Origin: an uncultured Thermoleophilia bacterium
Lineage (GTDB): Bacteria; Actinomycetota; Thermoleophilia; UBA2241
Reading direction: 5' to 3'
Assembly (NCBI GenBank): GCA_903921965.1
Contig: CAIXSE010000030.1
Location: 1 to 13,048, forward strand
DNA: 13,048 bases
Made by a program: the position numbers and the translations under genes. This document shows positions 1-7,836 of the stretch, in pieces. The notes beneath the pieces are model-generated. The model saw only the letters and a program-made list of their open reading frames with translations. It did no database searches and was not told the DNA's origin. Each line of letters begins with the position of its first letter. Within the stretch, counting starts at the first letter, position 1.

Positions 1-285
1 TGAACGACGAGACGCTCTCCGTGGACGTGATCCACGACGTCGGCGCCTTCAGCGACTTCCTCAGCCACGACGACACCTACCGGCGCATGCGTGAGCAGAG
101 CCAGCCGAAGCTCATCGACCGGCGGGTCCGCGAGGAGTGGACCGCCGCCGGCTCGATGAGCCTCTACGACCGTGCCCGCGCCGAGGCCCTGCGCCTCCTC
201 GAGACGCACGAGCCCACGCCCCTGCCGGCCGGCGCAGCCGAGGAGATGGCGGCCATCATCGCCGGGGCGGAGAGGGAGCTGGGGG
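1..285. repeat. Terminal inverted repeat, left arm
   Basis: Bases 1-285 are the reverse complement of 12764-13048 with three mismatches (142, 173, 236), about 99% identity. Bases 1-141 are a perfect match. The repeat lies wholly inside the MttB coding sequence and stops abruptly at 285/286, eight bases before the stop codon at 294. Confidence 0.97.
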
Positions 286-296
286 TCGTCCGGTGA
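1..296 (+). CDS. MttB-family (trimethylamine methyltransferase superfamily) protein, 3' end only (left copy)
   Basis: This is the C-terminal 97 residues of a larger gene that enters from the left edge; the frame is open from base 3 and ends at TGA 294-296. It aligns over its length with the C-terminus of the complete MttB homologue at 7837-9306: both carry a D(V/I)GA segment, then DFLS.D.TYR.MR.QS.P.L.DRRVR and a P.PLP stretch near the end. MttB-family proteins transfer a methyl group from a quaternary or tertiary amine to a corrinoid protein; the substrate cannot be read from this fragment. The internal GTG at 21 is not a credible start, because homology continues upstream of it. Bases 1-285 recur inverted at the right edge with three differences, one of which changes the protein (Thr here, Ser there, codon 141-143). 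The last residues (VVR) differ from the other copy. Downstream, 64 bases separate it from the epimerase-like gene on the same strand, so the two could be cotranscribed. Confidence 0.85.
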   Translation, partial: NDETLSVDVIHDVGAFSDFLSHDDTYRRMREQSQPKLIDRRVREEWTAAGSMSLYDRARAEALRLLETHEPTPLPAGAAEEMAAIIAGAERELGVVR

Positions 297-349
297 GGCG
301 CTGAGGGAGCCGGGCGCCGCCACGCAGGCACAGACCGTCCGTCCCGGAG

Positions 350-356
350 AAGGAGG
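350..356 (+). promoter_or_regulatory. Ribosome binding site of the epimerase-like gene
   Basis: AAGGAGG lies four bases before the ATG at 361. It rules out the long in-frame upstream extension from 172, which overlaps the MttB gene, and favours ATG 361 over the adjacent GTG at 358. The cupin gene has the same motif at the same spacing. Confidence 0.7.
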
Positions 357-360
357 CGTG

Positions 361-861
361 ATGCAGGAGCGTCCGTTCGCGGTCCTCGGGATCCAGCAGG
401 TGGCCATCGGGGGCAGCGACACGCGCCGTCTCACCCGCCTCTGGGCCGACGCGCTCGGCGTGCCCGTCACGGGCGCCTACCGCTCGGAGTCCGAGAACGT
501 CGACGAGGTCATCCTCACCTTGGGCACGCCCCCGCATCACTGCGAGATCGACTTGATGCGGCCTCTTGACCCCGACGCCCGACCTCGCGTCGACCAGCCG
601 GCTCTCAACCACATCGGCCTCTGGGTCGACGATCTTCGTGCCGCCCACGCCTGGCTGGGCGCTCACGGTGTGAGGTTCGCCGGCGGCATCAGAAAGGGAG
701 CCGCCGGCCACGACGTCTGCTTCATCCATCCGCGAGGCGACGAGGCGTCGCCGCTCGGGGGCGAGGGCGTGCTCATAGAGCTCGTGCAGGCTCCACCGGA
801 CGTCCTGCGTGCTCTGCGGGAGCGAGTCTCTCCCGCGGGCGACCCTGAGTCCACGCGCTGA
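361..861 (+). CDS. mce: VOC-fold protein, probable methylmalonyl-CoA epimerase
   Basis: This 166-residue protein has two beta-alpha-beta-beta-beta repeats of the vicinal oxygen chelate superfamily. Methylmalonyl-CoA epimerase interconverts the (S) and (R) forms of methylmalonyl-CoA, so the carboxylase product can be used by the mutase; both partner genes are in this window. The C-terminal [10 protein letters not shown] (residues 136-145), the preceding FIHPR and the NHIGLWV segment around His84 are typical of the epimerase family. Candidate metal ligands are Gln13, Glu62, His84 and Glu140. In characterised epimerases the first ligand is usually His, so Gln13 is a departure, and a Gln-Glu-His-Glu set is also known from human glyoxalase I. 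A related VOC isomerase or lyase therefore remains possible. The gene follows the left MttB fragment on the + strand and converges on meaB, 36 bases away. Operon context supports the epimerase call. Confidence 0.72.
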   Translation: MQERPFAVLGIQQVAIGGSDTRRLTRLWADALGVPVTGAYRSESENVDEVILTLGTPPHHCEIDLMRPLDPDARPRVDQPALNHIGLWVDDLRAAHAWLGAHGVRFAGGIRKGAAGHDVCFIHPRGDEASPLGGEGVLIELVQAPPDVLRALRERVSPAGDPESTR

Positions 862-882
862 GCGAGACGCGGCCGGCTGCGA

Positions 883-918
883 CCGGCGACCGCGACGTCA
901 GCCGTCGTCGGTCGCCGG
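883..918. terminator. Stem-loop between convergent mce and meaB, possible bidirectional terminator
   Basis: Bases 883-897 pair with 903-918, giving a 15-bp stem with one bulged T at 908 and a five-base loop (898-902). The left arm follows the mce stop by about 20 bases; the meaB stop codon sits in the loop. No T-tract follows on either strand, so this is not a classical intrinsic terminator. A GC-rich stem at a convergent junction still fits transcript-end formation or 3' protection for both genes. Confidence 0.5.
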
Positions 919-1935
919 CTCGCCGCCGTCTTCCGGTCCTCCCGCGGCCGACTGGAGGAACGCCTCGGCGGCGACCAGCGGCGGTGTCTCGCCGCGCAGC
1001 ACCGCCGCCTCCAGGTCCGCGAGCCGTGTGCGCAGTCCCGGTCTGCGAAGCAGGCTGCTGCGCAGTCCGGCGTCGATGAGCCCTGCCAGGCGCGACAGTG
1101 CCTGCCGGTCGCGTTGCGCCGCCAGCTCGCCGGTGGCCGCCATCACGTCCCGGAACTCCTCGAGCCGCTGCCACAGGTCGGCGATGCCCTCCCCGGTCGC
1201 AGCGCTCACGGCGAGCGCCTGCGGTCGCCAGGACGCGCGCGGTGAGCGCAGCAGGTGGAGCGCGTCGTTCATGCGCTCGCGCGCGACGGCCGCCGCCGCC
1301 GCGTCGAGGTCCGCCTTGGTGTACACGACGAGGTCGGCGAGCTCTGTGCTGCCGCGCTTGATGGCCTGCAGTCCGTCGCCCGCGAAAGGGAGCTCGAGCA
1401 GGACGAACGCGTCGGTCATCGAGGCGACCTCGGCCTCGCTCTGCCCTACCCCCACCGTCTCCGTGAAGACCACGTCGAAACCCGCCGCCTCGCAGACCTC
1501 GATGGTCTCGGGCGTGCGTGCCGCCACGCCGCCGAGGGCACCGGCCGCCGGGGACGGCCGGATGAACGCGGCGTCGCTGCGCGCGAGCTCCTCCATGCGC
1601 GTCTTGTCGCCGAGCACCGACCCGCCGCTGAGCGCCGACGACGGATCGACCGCCAGCACGGCCGCGTGGTGTCCGCGGGACACGGCGTGCAGGCCGAGCG
1701 CCTCGATGAGCGTCGACTTGCCGACCCCGGGGGGCCCGGAGATGCCGATGCGCAAGGAGCCGCCGGCGAGGGGGTGGAGCGACCGCAACAGGAGCAAGGC
1801 ACGTGCCTGGTCGGCCGGGTGGACGGACTCGACCAGCGTGATGGCACGCGCCAGGGCCCGGCGGTCTCCGGCGTGCACCTCGGCGGCGAGCTCCTCAGGA
1901 GCCCGGGGTTCCCGGGACGAGGACGGCGGCGTCAC
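898..1935 (-). CDS. meaB: MeaB/ArgK-type GTPase, methylmalonyl-CoA mutase chaperone
   Basis: This 345-residue G3E-family P-loop GTPase matches the usual length of MeaB (about 330). MeaB binds methylmalonyl-CoA mutase, gates loading of adenosylcobalamin and protects the mutase from inactivation. Walker A is GPPGVGKST at residues 67-75. The family motifs AVDPSS (95-100), DKTRM (110-114), FIRPSP (124-129) and ETVGVGQSE (159-167) follow in the expected order. The base-recognition motif reads TKAD (206-209) where MeaB normally has NKAD, and the preceding segment reads [15 protein letters not shown] rather than the common PGAGDELQGIKRGI form. These changes may alter nucleotide affinity but do not argue against the assignment. 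The GTG at 1935 is chosen as start because it overlaps the mutase stop as GTGA and begins just before the conserved region. The frame stays open far upstream, but only inside the mutase gene. It is the last gene of the minus-strand run. Confidence 0.93.
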   Translation of the reverse strand: MTPPSSSREPRAPEELAAEVHAGDRRALARAITLVESVHPADQARALLLLRSLHPLAGGSLRIGISGPPGVGKSTLIEALGLHAVSRGHHAAVLAVDPSSALSGGSVLGDKTRMEELARSDAAFIRPSPAAGALGGVAARTPETIEVCEAAGFDVVFTETVGVGQSEAEVASMTDAFVLLELPFAGDGLQAIKRGSTELADLVVYTKADLDAAAAAVARERMNDALHLLRSPRASWRPQALAVSAATGEGIADLWQRLEEFRDVMAATGELAAQRDRQALSRLAGLIDAGLRSSLLRRPGLRTRLADLEAAVLRGETPPLVAAEAFLQSAAGGPEDGGEPATDDG

Positions 1936-4163
1936 ATCCGCGAAGCCTCGATGCCGGCGATGACGGTGCGGGCGCAGTCGACGACCGTGGTGCCGGGGCC
2001 GAGGACGGCCGTGACGCCCGCCGCCAATAGCGCGGGTACGTCGTGGGCCGGCACCACGCCGCCCACGACCACGGCGACATCGCCCGCGCGCTGCCGGCGC
2101 AGTTCCTCCATGAGCTGCGGCACCAGCGCGCGGTGCGCGCCCGCCAGCGTGGAGACACCCACCGCGTGCACGTCGTTCTCGAGCGCCTGTCGCGCGACCT
2201 CCGCCGGCGTCTGGAAGAGCGGGCCGACGTCGACGTCGAAGCCGGCGTCGGCCAGACCTGAAGCCACCACCCTGGCGCCGCGGTCGTGGCCGTCCTGTCC
2301 GAGCTTCGCGACGAGGATCCGCGGGCGACGGCCTTCGCGCTGCGCGAACTCCTGGACGACGGCGCGGACGGCCCGCCACTCATCGTCGCTGTCGCGCGCC
2401 GCCCCGTAGACGCCGGCCACGCCGCCGAAGGAGGCCCTGTAGCGCCCCCACACCCGCTCGAGCGCGGCCGAGCACTCGCCGACGGTGGCCCGGAGCCGGA
2501 CGGCGGCTATGGTGAGCGCCAGGAGGTCGCCGCCGTCTTCTCGCGCGCCTTCCGCGAGCGCTTCGAGCGCCGCGTTCACGGCCCGCTCGTCGCGTGCCGC
2601 TCTGACCTCGTGCAGCCGCGCGACCTGTGCCTTCAGCACGGCGGTGTTGTCGATCTGCCGGACCTCCACGGCCTCCGCGCCGGAGGCGACGTGCCTGTTC
2701 ACGCCCACCACCACGTCGAGCCCGGCGTCCAGCCGAGCCTGTTGTTCCGCGGCGCAGCGCTCGATCTGCAGCTTCGCCCAACCGGTCTCCACCGCGCGCG
2801 TCATGCCACCCATGCCGGCCACGTTCTCCAGCAGCCGCCCGGCGCGGTCGGCCATGTCCTGCGTGAGACGCTCCATCATGTACGAGCCGGCCCACGGGTC
2901 GACCACGCTTCCCACCTCGGTCTCTTCCTGCAGGATGACCTGGGTGTTGCGGGCGATCCTGGCGGCGAAGTCGCTCGGCAGCGCGAGCGCCTCGTCGAAC
3001 GCGTTGGTGTGCAGGCTCTGGGTCCCCCCGAACACGGCCGCCATGGCCTCGACGGTGGTGCGCACGATGTTGTTGTACGGGTCGCGCGCGGCCAGCGACC
3101 AGCCCGATGTCTGGCAGTGTGTGCGCAGCGCGCACGAAGCGGGCCGCTTCGCCCCCAGGTCCCTCATGATGCGCCACCAGAGCAGGCGTGCGGCCCGAAG
3201 CTTGGCGATCTCCACGTAGAAGTCCATGCCGACGCCGAAGAAGAACGACAGCCTGCCCGCGAACTCGTCGATGTCCAGGCCGCGCGCCACGGCCGCCTTC
3301 ACGTACTCGATGCCGTCGGCGAGCGTGAAGGCGAGCTCCAGCGCGGGAGGAGCTCCGGCTTCGTGCAGGTGGTACCCGGAGATGGACACCGAGTTGAAGC
3401 GCGGCATGTGGCGCGAGCAGTAGGCGATGATGTCCGAGACGACGCGCATGGAGGGTGCCGGCGGGTAGATGTAGGTGTTCCGCACGATGAACTCTTTGAG
3501 GATGTCGTTCTGTATGGTCCCGGCGAGGCGGTCCTGCGGCACGCCTTGCTCTTCGGCGGCGACGATGAATGCCGCGAGCACGGGCAGGACCGCGCCGTTC
3601 ATGGTCATCGACACCGAGACCTCCCCCAACGGGATGCCGTCGAAGAGGATCTTCATGTCCTCGACCGAGTCGATGGCGACGCCCGCCTGGCCGACGTCGC
3701 CGGCGGCCCGGGGTGCGTCGGAGTCGTACCCACGGTGGGTCGGCAGGTCGAACGCCACCGAGACGCCCTGGCCGCCGCCGGAGAGGATCTGCCGGTAGAA
3801 CGCGTTCGACTCCTCGGCCGTGGAGAAGCCGGCGTACTGGCGTATGGTCCACGGGCGCGTGGCGTACATGGTGGCGTACGGCCCTCGCACGAACGGCTCG
3901 AAGCCGGGCAGGGTGTCGGCGAAGGCCAGGCCCTCGGCGTCGCGCGCGGTGTACAGGGCCTTGACCTTCAGGCCGTCCGGCGTCGTCCGGCCGAGCTCGC
4001 CGCCGGGGCAGGCGGCGCCGGCCGCGGCCTGCCAGTCCGCGAGGTCGGCGGACGAGCGCGGCCGCGCATCTGCCGTGCTCTCGCCCCGCACACCGTGCGG
4101 ACCGCCGTTCGATCCCTCCGGCGGGGGAGGCGCGGGGCGGTGGTCCCCGGGCGCGCCGCTCAC
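1932..4163 (-). CDS. scpA: Methylmalonyl-CoA mutase, single-chain, adenosylcobalamin-dependent
   Basis: This 743-residue protein carries both the catalytic barrel (about 60-580) and a C-terminal cobalamin-binding domain (about 610-743). It is thus the single-polypeptide form (human enzyme 750), not a split alpha/beta enzyme. It rearranges (R)-methylmalonyl-CoA to succinyl-CoA in the cytoplasm. Tyr110, Gln218, Arg228 and His265 sit at a constant offset of 21 from Tyr89, Gln197, Arg207 and His244 of the Propionibacterium enzyme, which favours methylmalonyl-CoA over isobutyryl-CoA as substrate. [11 protein letters not shown] and [14 protein letters not shown] are family hallmarks. The B12 motif is DGHDRG (624-629, with the lower cobalt ligand His626), then STL (671-673) and GG (701-702). 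The first 40 or so residues are Pro/Gly/Ala-rich and poorly conserved in appearance. The GTG start overlaps the pccA stop as GTGA, with GGAG five bases upstream. meaB follows with another four-base overlap. Confidence 0.97.
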   Translation of the reverse strand: MSGAPGDHRPAPPPPEGSNGGPHGVRGESTADARPRSSADLADWQAAAGAACPGGELGRTTPDGLKVKALYTARDAEGLAFADTLPGFEPFVRGPYATMYATRPWTIRQYAGFSTAEESNAFYRQILSGGGQGVSVAFDLPTHRGYDSDAPRAAGDVGQAGVAIDSVEDMKILFDGIPLGEVSVSMTMNGAVLPVLAAFIVAAEEQGVPQDRLAGTIQNDILKEFIVRNTYIYPPAPSMRVVSDIIAYCSRHMPRFNSVSISGYHLHEAGAPPALELAFTLADGIEYVKAAVARGLDIDEFAGRLSFFFGVGMDFYVEIAKLRAARLLWWRIMRDLGAKRPASCALRTHCQTSGWSLAARDPYNNIVRTTVEAMAAVFGGTQSLHTNAFDEALALPSDFAARIARNTQVILQEETEVGSVVDPWAGSYMMERLTQDMADRAGRLLENVAGMGGMTRAVETGWAKLQIERCAAEQQARLDAGLDVVVGVNRHVASGAEAVEVRQIDNTAVLKAQVARLHEVRAARDERAVNAALEALAEGAREDGGDLLALTIAAVRLRATVGECSAALERVWGRYRASFGGVAGVYGAARDSDDEWRAVRAVVQEFAQREGRRPRILVAKLGQDGHDRGARVVASGLADAGFDVDVGPLFQTPAEVARQALENDVHAVGVSTLAGAHRALVPQLMEELRRQRAGDVAVVVGGVVPAHDVPALLAAGVTAVLGPGTTVVDCARTVIAGIEASRM

Positions 4164-6166
4164 TCGAACTCCATGAGCGGCTGGCCGACGGTGACGCTGT
4201 CACCGGCCTGCACCAGGAGACGGCGGATGCGGCAGTCGCGGTCCGCCCGCAAGGTGTTCTCCATCTTCATGGCCTCCACCACAGCCAGAGATTCGCCGGC
4301 GCGCACCTGCTGCCCTTCAGTGACGGAGAGCGTGCGGAGCAGGCCCGGCATCGGGGAGAGAAGGACGTCGGCAAGATCCGAGCGGGACTTCTCGGGCATG
4401 CGCAGGAGCAGCTCGGTCGCGCGTGCGGTCATCACGCGCACGTCGCTCTGTGTGCCGCTGTGCGTGAGCCGGTACTTCAGCCCGATGAGCTCGACCTGGA
4501 CGCAGAACGGAGAGCCGTTGCAGGTGCCGGACAGCAACGGCTGCCCCATGCGCCAGTCTGACACGATCTCCAGCGAACGGCCCTCGAGCGTCACGGCGTA
4601 GCCGCCGCGCACGCGACGCACCGAGACGGGGTTCCGCTCGCCGTCGATCACGACGGTCCACTCCCCGGAGACCTTGAGCTCGTGCCCGGGCAACTGCCCG
4701 GACACCGACGCCTGACGGTCGATGCGGGCGCGGTGCACGAAGGCCGCGACGGCGACGAGCAGCGCCTTGTCGACGTGCGGCATGTCGGTGGCGTCGAAGC
4801 CGTCCGGGTACTCCTCCGCCATGAACCCCGTGTGGAAGTCGCCGTCCACGAACCGCGGGTGGCGCAGCAGTGCCGCCTGGAAGGCGATGTTGGTGGCGAC
4901 ACCGCGCACCACGAAGCCGTCGAGCGCCGCGCGCATGCTCGCCACCGCCTCATCGCGCGTCGCCGCGTGCGTCACGAGCTTCGCCATGAGCGAGTCGTAC
5001 ATCGGCCCGATCGTGTCGCCTTCGTCGACTCCGGTGTCGACGCGCACCTGACCCGGGGCCTCGAGCGGGGGCACGTAGCGGACCAGCCGCCCGATGGACG
5101 GGAGGAAGTTGTGGAACGGGTCCTCGGCGTTGATGCGGCACTCGAGCGCCCAGCCGTCGCGGCGTACCTGGGCCTGTGTCAGCGGCAGTCTCTCCCCGGC
5201 GGCCACGCGGATCATGGCCTCGACCAGATCGAGGCCGGTGATCATCTCCGTGACGGGGTGCTCGACCTGGATGCGCGTGTTCATCTCCAGGAAGTAGAAG
5301 GCACCGTCTTCGTCGACGATGAACTCGACCGTGCCCGCCGACCGGTAGCCGGCGGCCTTGGCGAGGGCGACCGCCTGTGCCCCCATGGCATCCCGTGTCA
5401 CCTGGTCGAGGAACGGCGAGGGCGCCTCTTCGATGACCTTCTGGTGCCGGCGCTGGATGGAGCACTCGCGTTCCCACAGGTGGACCACCTCGCCGTAGGC
5501 GTCGCCGAGCACCTGGAACTCGATGTGCCGCGGCCTGACGATGTACTTCTCCAGGAACACCCTGTCGTCGCCGAAGCTGCCGCGGGCCTCGGCCCGGCAC
5601 GGGCCGGTGCTCTCGAGCAGCTGGTCGTGGTCCCAGGCGACGCGCATCCCCTTGCCTCCTCCTCCGGAGGCGGCCTTGAGTATCACCGGATAGCCGATCT
5701 CCTCGGCCGCCGCGACGGCCGCGTCGTCGTCGGGCACGAGCCGCGACCCCGGGATCACCCTGACGCCGGCCTGCTCGGCCAGGCGCTTGGCGGTCGTCTT
5801 GTCGCCCAGGGCACGGATAGCGGCTGCGGGAGGCCCGACGAACGTGATGCCCTCGGCCTCGATCCGCTCGCAGAAGTCGGCGTTCTCGGCGAGGAAGCCG
5901 TACCCGGGGTGCACGGCGCCGGCGCCGCTCTGCCGGCAGGCCTCGACGATCCGCTCGACGTCGAGATACGAGTGCTCGGCGGCGGCAGGCCCGATGGCCA
6001 CCCCTTCGTCGGCCAGGCGCAGGTGTCGGGCGTCGCGGTCGGCCTCCGAGAACACGGCGACGGTGGGGATGCCGAGGCGCCTCGCCGTCGAGATGATGCG
6101 GCAGGCGATCTCGCCGCGATTGGCGACCAGGAGCTTGTCGAGAAGCGGCGGCATCGGCGTGCTCAC
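4160..6166 (-). CDS. pccA: Propionyl-CoA carboxylase alpha subunit (biotin carboxylase plus biotin carrier)
   Basis: This 668-residue subunit joins a biotin carboxylase (about 1-450), a middle linker domain that docks the beta subunit (about 460-590) and a C-terminal biotinyl domain. It carboxylates its own biotin using ATP and bicarbonate, and the carboxyl group is passed to propionyl-CoA by Pcc[11 protein letters not shown] (15-24) opens the N-terminal domain. SGGGGKGM (167-174) is the ATP-grasp glycine loop, and [14 protein letters not shown] (294-307) holds the metal and bicarbonate residues, with Ile where Leu is usual. The biotin site is EAMKM, Lys634, 35 residues from the end as expected. 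[10 protein letters not shown] and overall length fit the propionyl-CoA carboxylase alpha type better than a stand-alone AccC. The GTG start at 6166 overlaps the pccB stop as GTGA with no clear ribosome site, so translational coupling is likely. ATG 6154 is an alternative start. Confidence 0.94.
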   Translation of the reverse strand: MSTPMPPLLDKLLVANRGEIACRIISTARRLGIPTVAVFSEADRDARHLRLADEGVAIGPAAAEHSYLDVERIVEACRQSGAGAVHPGYGFLAENADFCERIEAEGITFVGPPAAAIRALGDKTTAKRLAEQAGVRVIPGSRLVPDDDAAVAAAEEIGYPVILKAASGGGGKGMRVAWDHDQLLESTGPCRAEARGSFGDDRVFLEKYIVRPRHIEFQVLGDAYGEVVHLWERECSIQRRHQKVIEEAPSPFLDQVTRDAMGAQAVALAKAAGYRSAGTVEFIVDEDGAFYFLEMNTRIQVEHPVTEMITGLDLVEAMIRVAAGERLPLTQAQVRRDGWALECRINAEDPFHNFLPSIGRLVRYVPPLEAPGQVRVDTGVDEGDTIGPMYDSLMAKLVTHAATRDEAVASMRAALDGFVVRGVATNIAFQAALLRHPRFVDGDFHTGFMAEEYPDGFDATDMPHVDKALLVAVAAFVHRARIDRQASVSGQLPGHELKVSGEWTVVIDGERNPVSVRRVRGGYAVTLEGRSLEIVSDWRMGQPLLSGTCNGSPFCVQVELIGLKYRLTHSGTQSDVRVMTARATELLLRMPEKSRSDLADVLLSPMPGLLRTLSVTEGQQVRAGESLAVVEAMKMENTLRADRDCRIRRLLVQAGDSVTVGQPLMEFE

Positions 6167-7704
6167 AAGGGGATCGTGTCGTGCTTGCGCCAGGGGTTCT
6201 CCAGGCGCTTGCCGCGCAGCATCGCGAGCGACCTGCAGATGCGCTTGCGCGTCCGGCTCGGCATGATCACGTCGTCGATGAAGCCACGGTGGCCGGCGAC
6301 GAACGGATTGGCGAACTTGAGCGCGTACTCCTCGGCCCGCGCGGCGATCTTCCCGGGCTCACCGAGATCCGCCCTGAAGATGATCTCCACCGCTCCCTTG
6401 GGGCCCATGACGGCGATCTCCGCCGAGGGCCAGGCGAAGTTCACGTCGCCGCGCAGGTGCTTGGAGCTCATCACGTCGTAGGCGCCTCCGTAGGCCTTGC
6501 GTGTGATCACCGTCACCTTGGGCACGGTGCACTCGGCGTAGGCGAAGAGCAGCTTGGCCCCGTCCTTGATGATGCCGCCGTGCTCCTGCTGCGTCCCCGG
6601 CAGGAAGCCGGGGACGTCGACGAACGTCACGAGCGGGATGTTGAACGCGTCGCAGAAGCGCACGAACCGGGCCGCCTTCACGGCGGCGAGCAGGTCGAGG
6701 CAGCCGGCCAGCACCAGCGGCTGGTTGGCGACGATGCCGACCGGATGCCCGTCCATGCGCGCGAACCCGATGACGATGTTGCGCGCGTGGTCGGGCTGCA
6801 GCTCGAAGAACTCCCAGTCGTCGATGACCTTGAGGATGAGCTCCTTGATGTCGTACGGCTGGTTGGGGTCGTCGGGCACGAGGTTGTCGAGCGACGACTC
6901 CAGCCGGTCGGCGGGGTCGCTCGTCGGCTGTACGGGCGGAGCCTGCCGGTTGCTGGCCGGCAGGTAGTTCATGAGGCGTCTGGTCATGAGCAGGGCGTCG
7001 ACGTCGTTCTCGAGCGCGAGATCCGCGACGCCGGACCTGGTGGTGTGCGTGAGGGCGCCTCCGAGCTCCTCCGCGCTCACCACCTCCTGCGTCATGCTGC
7101 GCACCACGTCGGGCCCGGTGACGAACATGTACGACGAGTCCTTGACCATGAAGATGAAGTCGGTCATGGCGGGCGAGTACACGGCGCCACCGGCGCAGGG
7201 TCCCATGATCAGCGACACCTGCGGGATGACGCCGGAGGCCAGGACGTTGCGCTGGAAGACCTCGGCGTAGCCGCCGAGGGACGCCACTCCCTCCTGGATG
7301 CGAGCCCCGCCCGAGTCGTTGAGGCCGATGACCGGAGCACCGACCTTGATGGCGTGGTCCATGATCTTGCAGATCTTCTCGGCGTGGGCTTCGGACAGAG
7401 AGCCGCCGAAGACGGTGAAGTCCTGGCTGAACACGAAGACGAGGCGCCCGTTGATGGTGCCGTAGCCGGTGACGACGCCGTCCCCCGGGATGGCGCGACG
7501 GTCCATGCCGAAATCGGTGCAGCGGTGCTCCACGAACATGTCCCACTCCTCGAACGAATCGGGGTCGAGCAGGACCTCGAGGCGTTCGCGTGCCGTGAGC
7601 TTGCCGCGCAGATGCTGGGCGGCGACGCGCTCGGGGCCGCCCCCGGCGCGTGCGGCGGCCCGCTTGGCGTCCAGTTCGTTCAAGATGTCCAGCATGCTCT
7701 TCAC
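6163..7704 (-). CDS. pccB: Propionyl-CoA carboxylase beta subunit (acyl-CoA carboxyltransferase)
   Basis: This 513-residue carboxyltransferase has two crotonase-like halves and normal length for PccB (510-540). It moves the carboxyl group from biotin to propionyl-CoA to give (S)-methylmalonyl-CoA, acting in a complex with Pcc[12 protein letters not shown] (129-139) and [12 protein letters not shown] (168-179) form the N-terminal oxyanion region. The C-terminal half carries VDVPGFLPG (362-370), GGIIKDGAK and [16 protein letters not shown]. Asp410 in GGAYDVM appears to match the Asp that favours propionyl-CoA over acetyl-CoA in Streptomyces PccB; that alignment is from memory. The GTG start at 7704 has GGGAGG six bases upstream, an ideal spacing; the ATG three codons in is too far from it. 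This is the first gene of a tightly overlapping pccB-pccA-mutase-meaB block. A 132-base gap separates it from the MttB gene upstream. Confidence 0.95.
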   Translation of the reverse strand: MKSMLDILNELDAKRAAARAGGGPERVAAQHLRGKLTARERLEVLLDPDSFEEWDMFVEHRCTDFGMDRRAIPGDGVVTGYGTINGRLVFVFSQDFTVFGGSLSEAHAEKICKIMDHAIKVGAPVIGLNDSGGARIQEGVASLGGYAEVFQRNVLASGVIPQVSLIMGPCAGGAVYSPAMTDFIFMVKDSSYMFVTGPDVVRSMTQEVVSAEELGGALTHTTRSGVADLALENDVDALLMTRRLMNYLPASNRQAPPVQPTSDPADRLESSLDNLVPDDPNQPYDIKELILKVIDDWEFFELQPDHARNIVIGFARMDGHPVGIVANQPLVLAGCLDLLAAVKAARFVRFCDAFNIPLVTFVDVPGFLPGTQQEHGGIIKDGAKLLFAYAECTVPKVTVITRKAYGGAYDVMSSKHLRGDVNFAWPSAEIAVMGPKGAVEIIFRADLGEPGKIAARAEEYALKFANPFVAGHRGFIDDVIMPSRTRKRICRSLAMLRGKRLENPWRKHDTIPL

Positions 7705-7710
7705 ACCGCA

Positions 7711-7716
7711 CCTCCC
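7711..7716 (-). promoter_or_regulatory. Ribosome binding site of pccB
   Basis: GGGAGG on the minus strand sits six bases before the GTG at 7704. It decides for the GTG start over the ATG at 7695. It is the only strong ribosome site in the pccB-meaB block, since the later genes start on overlapping stop codons. Confidence 0.6.
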
Positions 7717-7722
7717 GGTACC

Positions 7723-7750
7723 GTGCTCCGCGGGCAGCGGTGCTCCGCGG
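7723..7750. repeat. Pair of 11-base direct repeats upstream of pccB
   Basis: GTGCTCCGCGG occurs at 7723-7733 and again at 7740-7750, 17 bases apart start to start. Both copies lie in the 132-base gap just upstream of the pccB ribosome site. They could be a tandem regulator site controlling the carboxylase block, or chance in GC-rich DNA. No recognisable promoter boxes accompany them. Confidence 0.35.
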
Positions 7751-7762
7751 CCTTCACTTGGA

Positions 7763-7779
7763 CGGGCGACGGTCGCCCG
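7763..7779. terminator. GC-rich hairpin downstream of the complete MttB gene
   Basis: Bases 7763-7769 pair with 7773-7779 across a CGG loop, giving a 7-bp stem. It lies between the MttB stop (7837) and the direct repeats upstream of pccB. No T-tract follows on the minus strand. It may be a weak terminator, an attenuator or a processing site separating the amine-side genes from the propionyl-CoA block. The rest of the 7705-7836 gap shows nothing else recognisable. Confidence 0.3.
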
Positions 7780-7836
7780 GATCCGCCTCGCCCGGACGCG
7801 GCGGGGCGGCTCGCCGCGAAGCCCGACCCGCCGCCA

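Noticed and set aside
172..360. In-frame upstream extension of the epimerase-like gene
   Set aside because: It overlaps the MttB coding region and reads as low-complexity Pro/Arg sequence; a ribosome site fits ATG 361.
1936..2379. Upstream extension of the MeaB frame to a longer protein
   Set aside because: The extra part is out-of-frame mutase sequence with Arg-rich composition. The GTG at 1935 overlaps the mutase stop and gives the normal family length.
2286..4601. Long + strand open frame opposite the mutase
   Set aside because: The minus-strand mutase is unmistakable with all its catalytic and B12 motifs; the opposite frame has no recognisable domain.
4160..7704. Acetyl-CoA or methylcrotonyl-CoA carboxylase instead of propionyl-CoA carboxylase
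   Set aside because: Linkage to mutase and MeaB, the [10 protein letters not shown] element of the alpha subunit and the GGAYDVM Asp of the beta subunit all favour propionyl-CoA. Some activity on other acyl-CoAs is not excluded.
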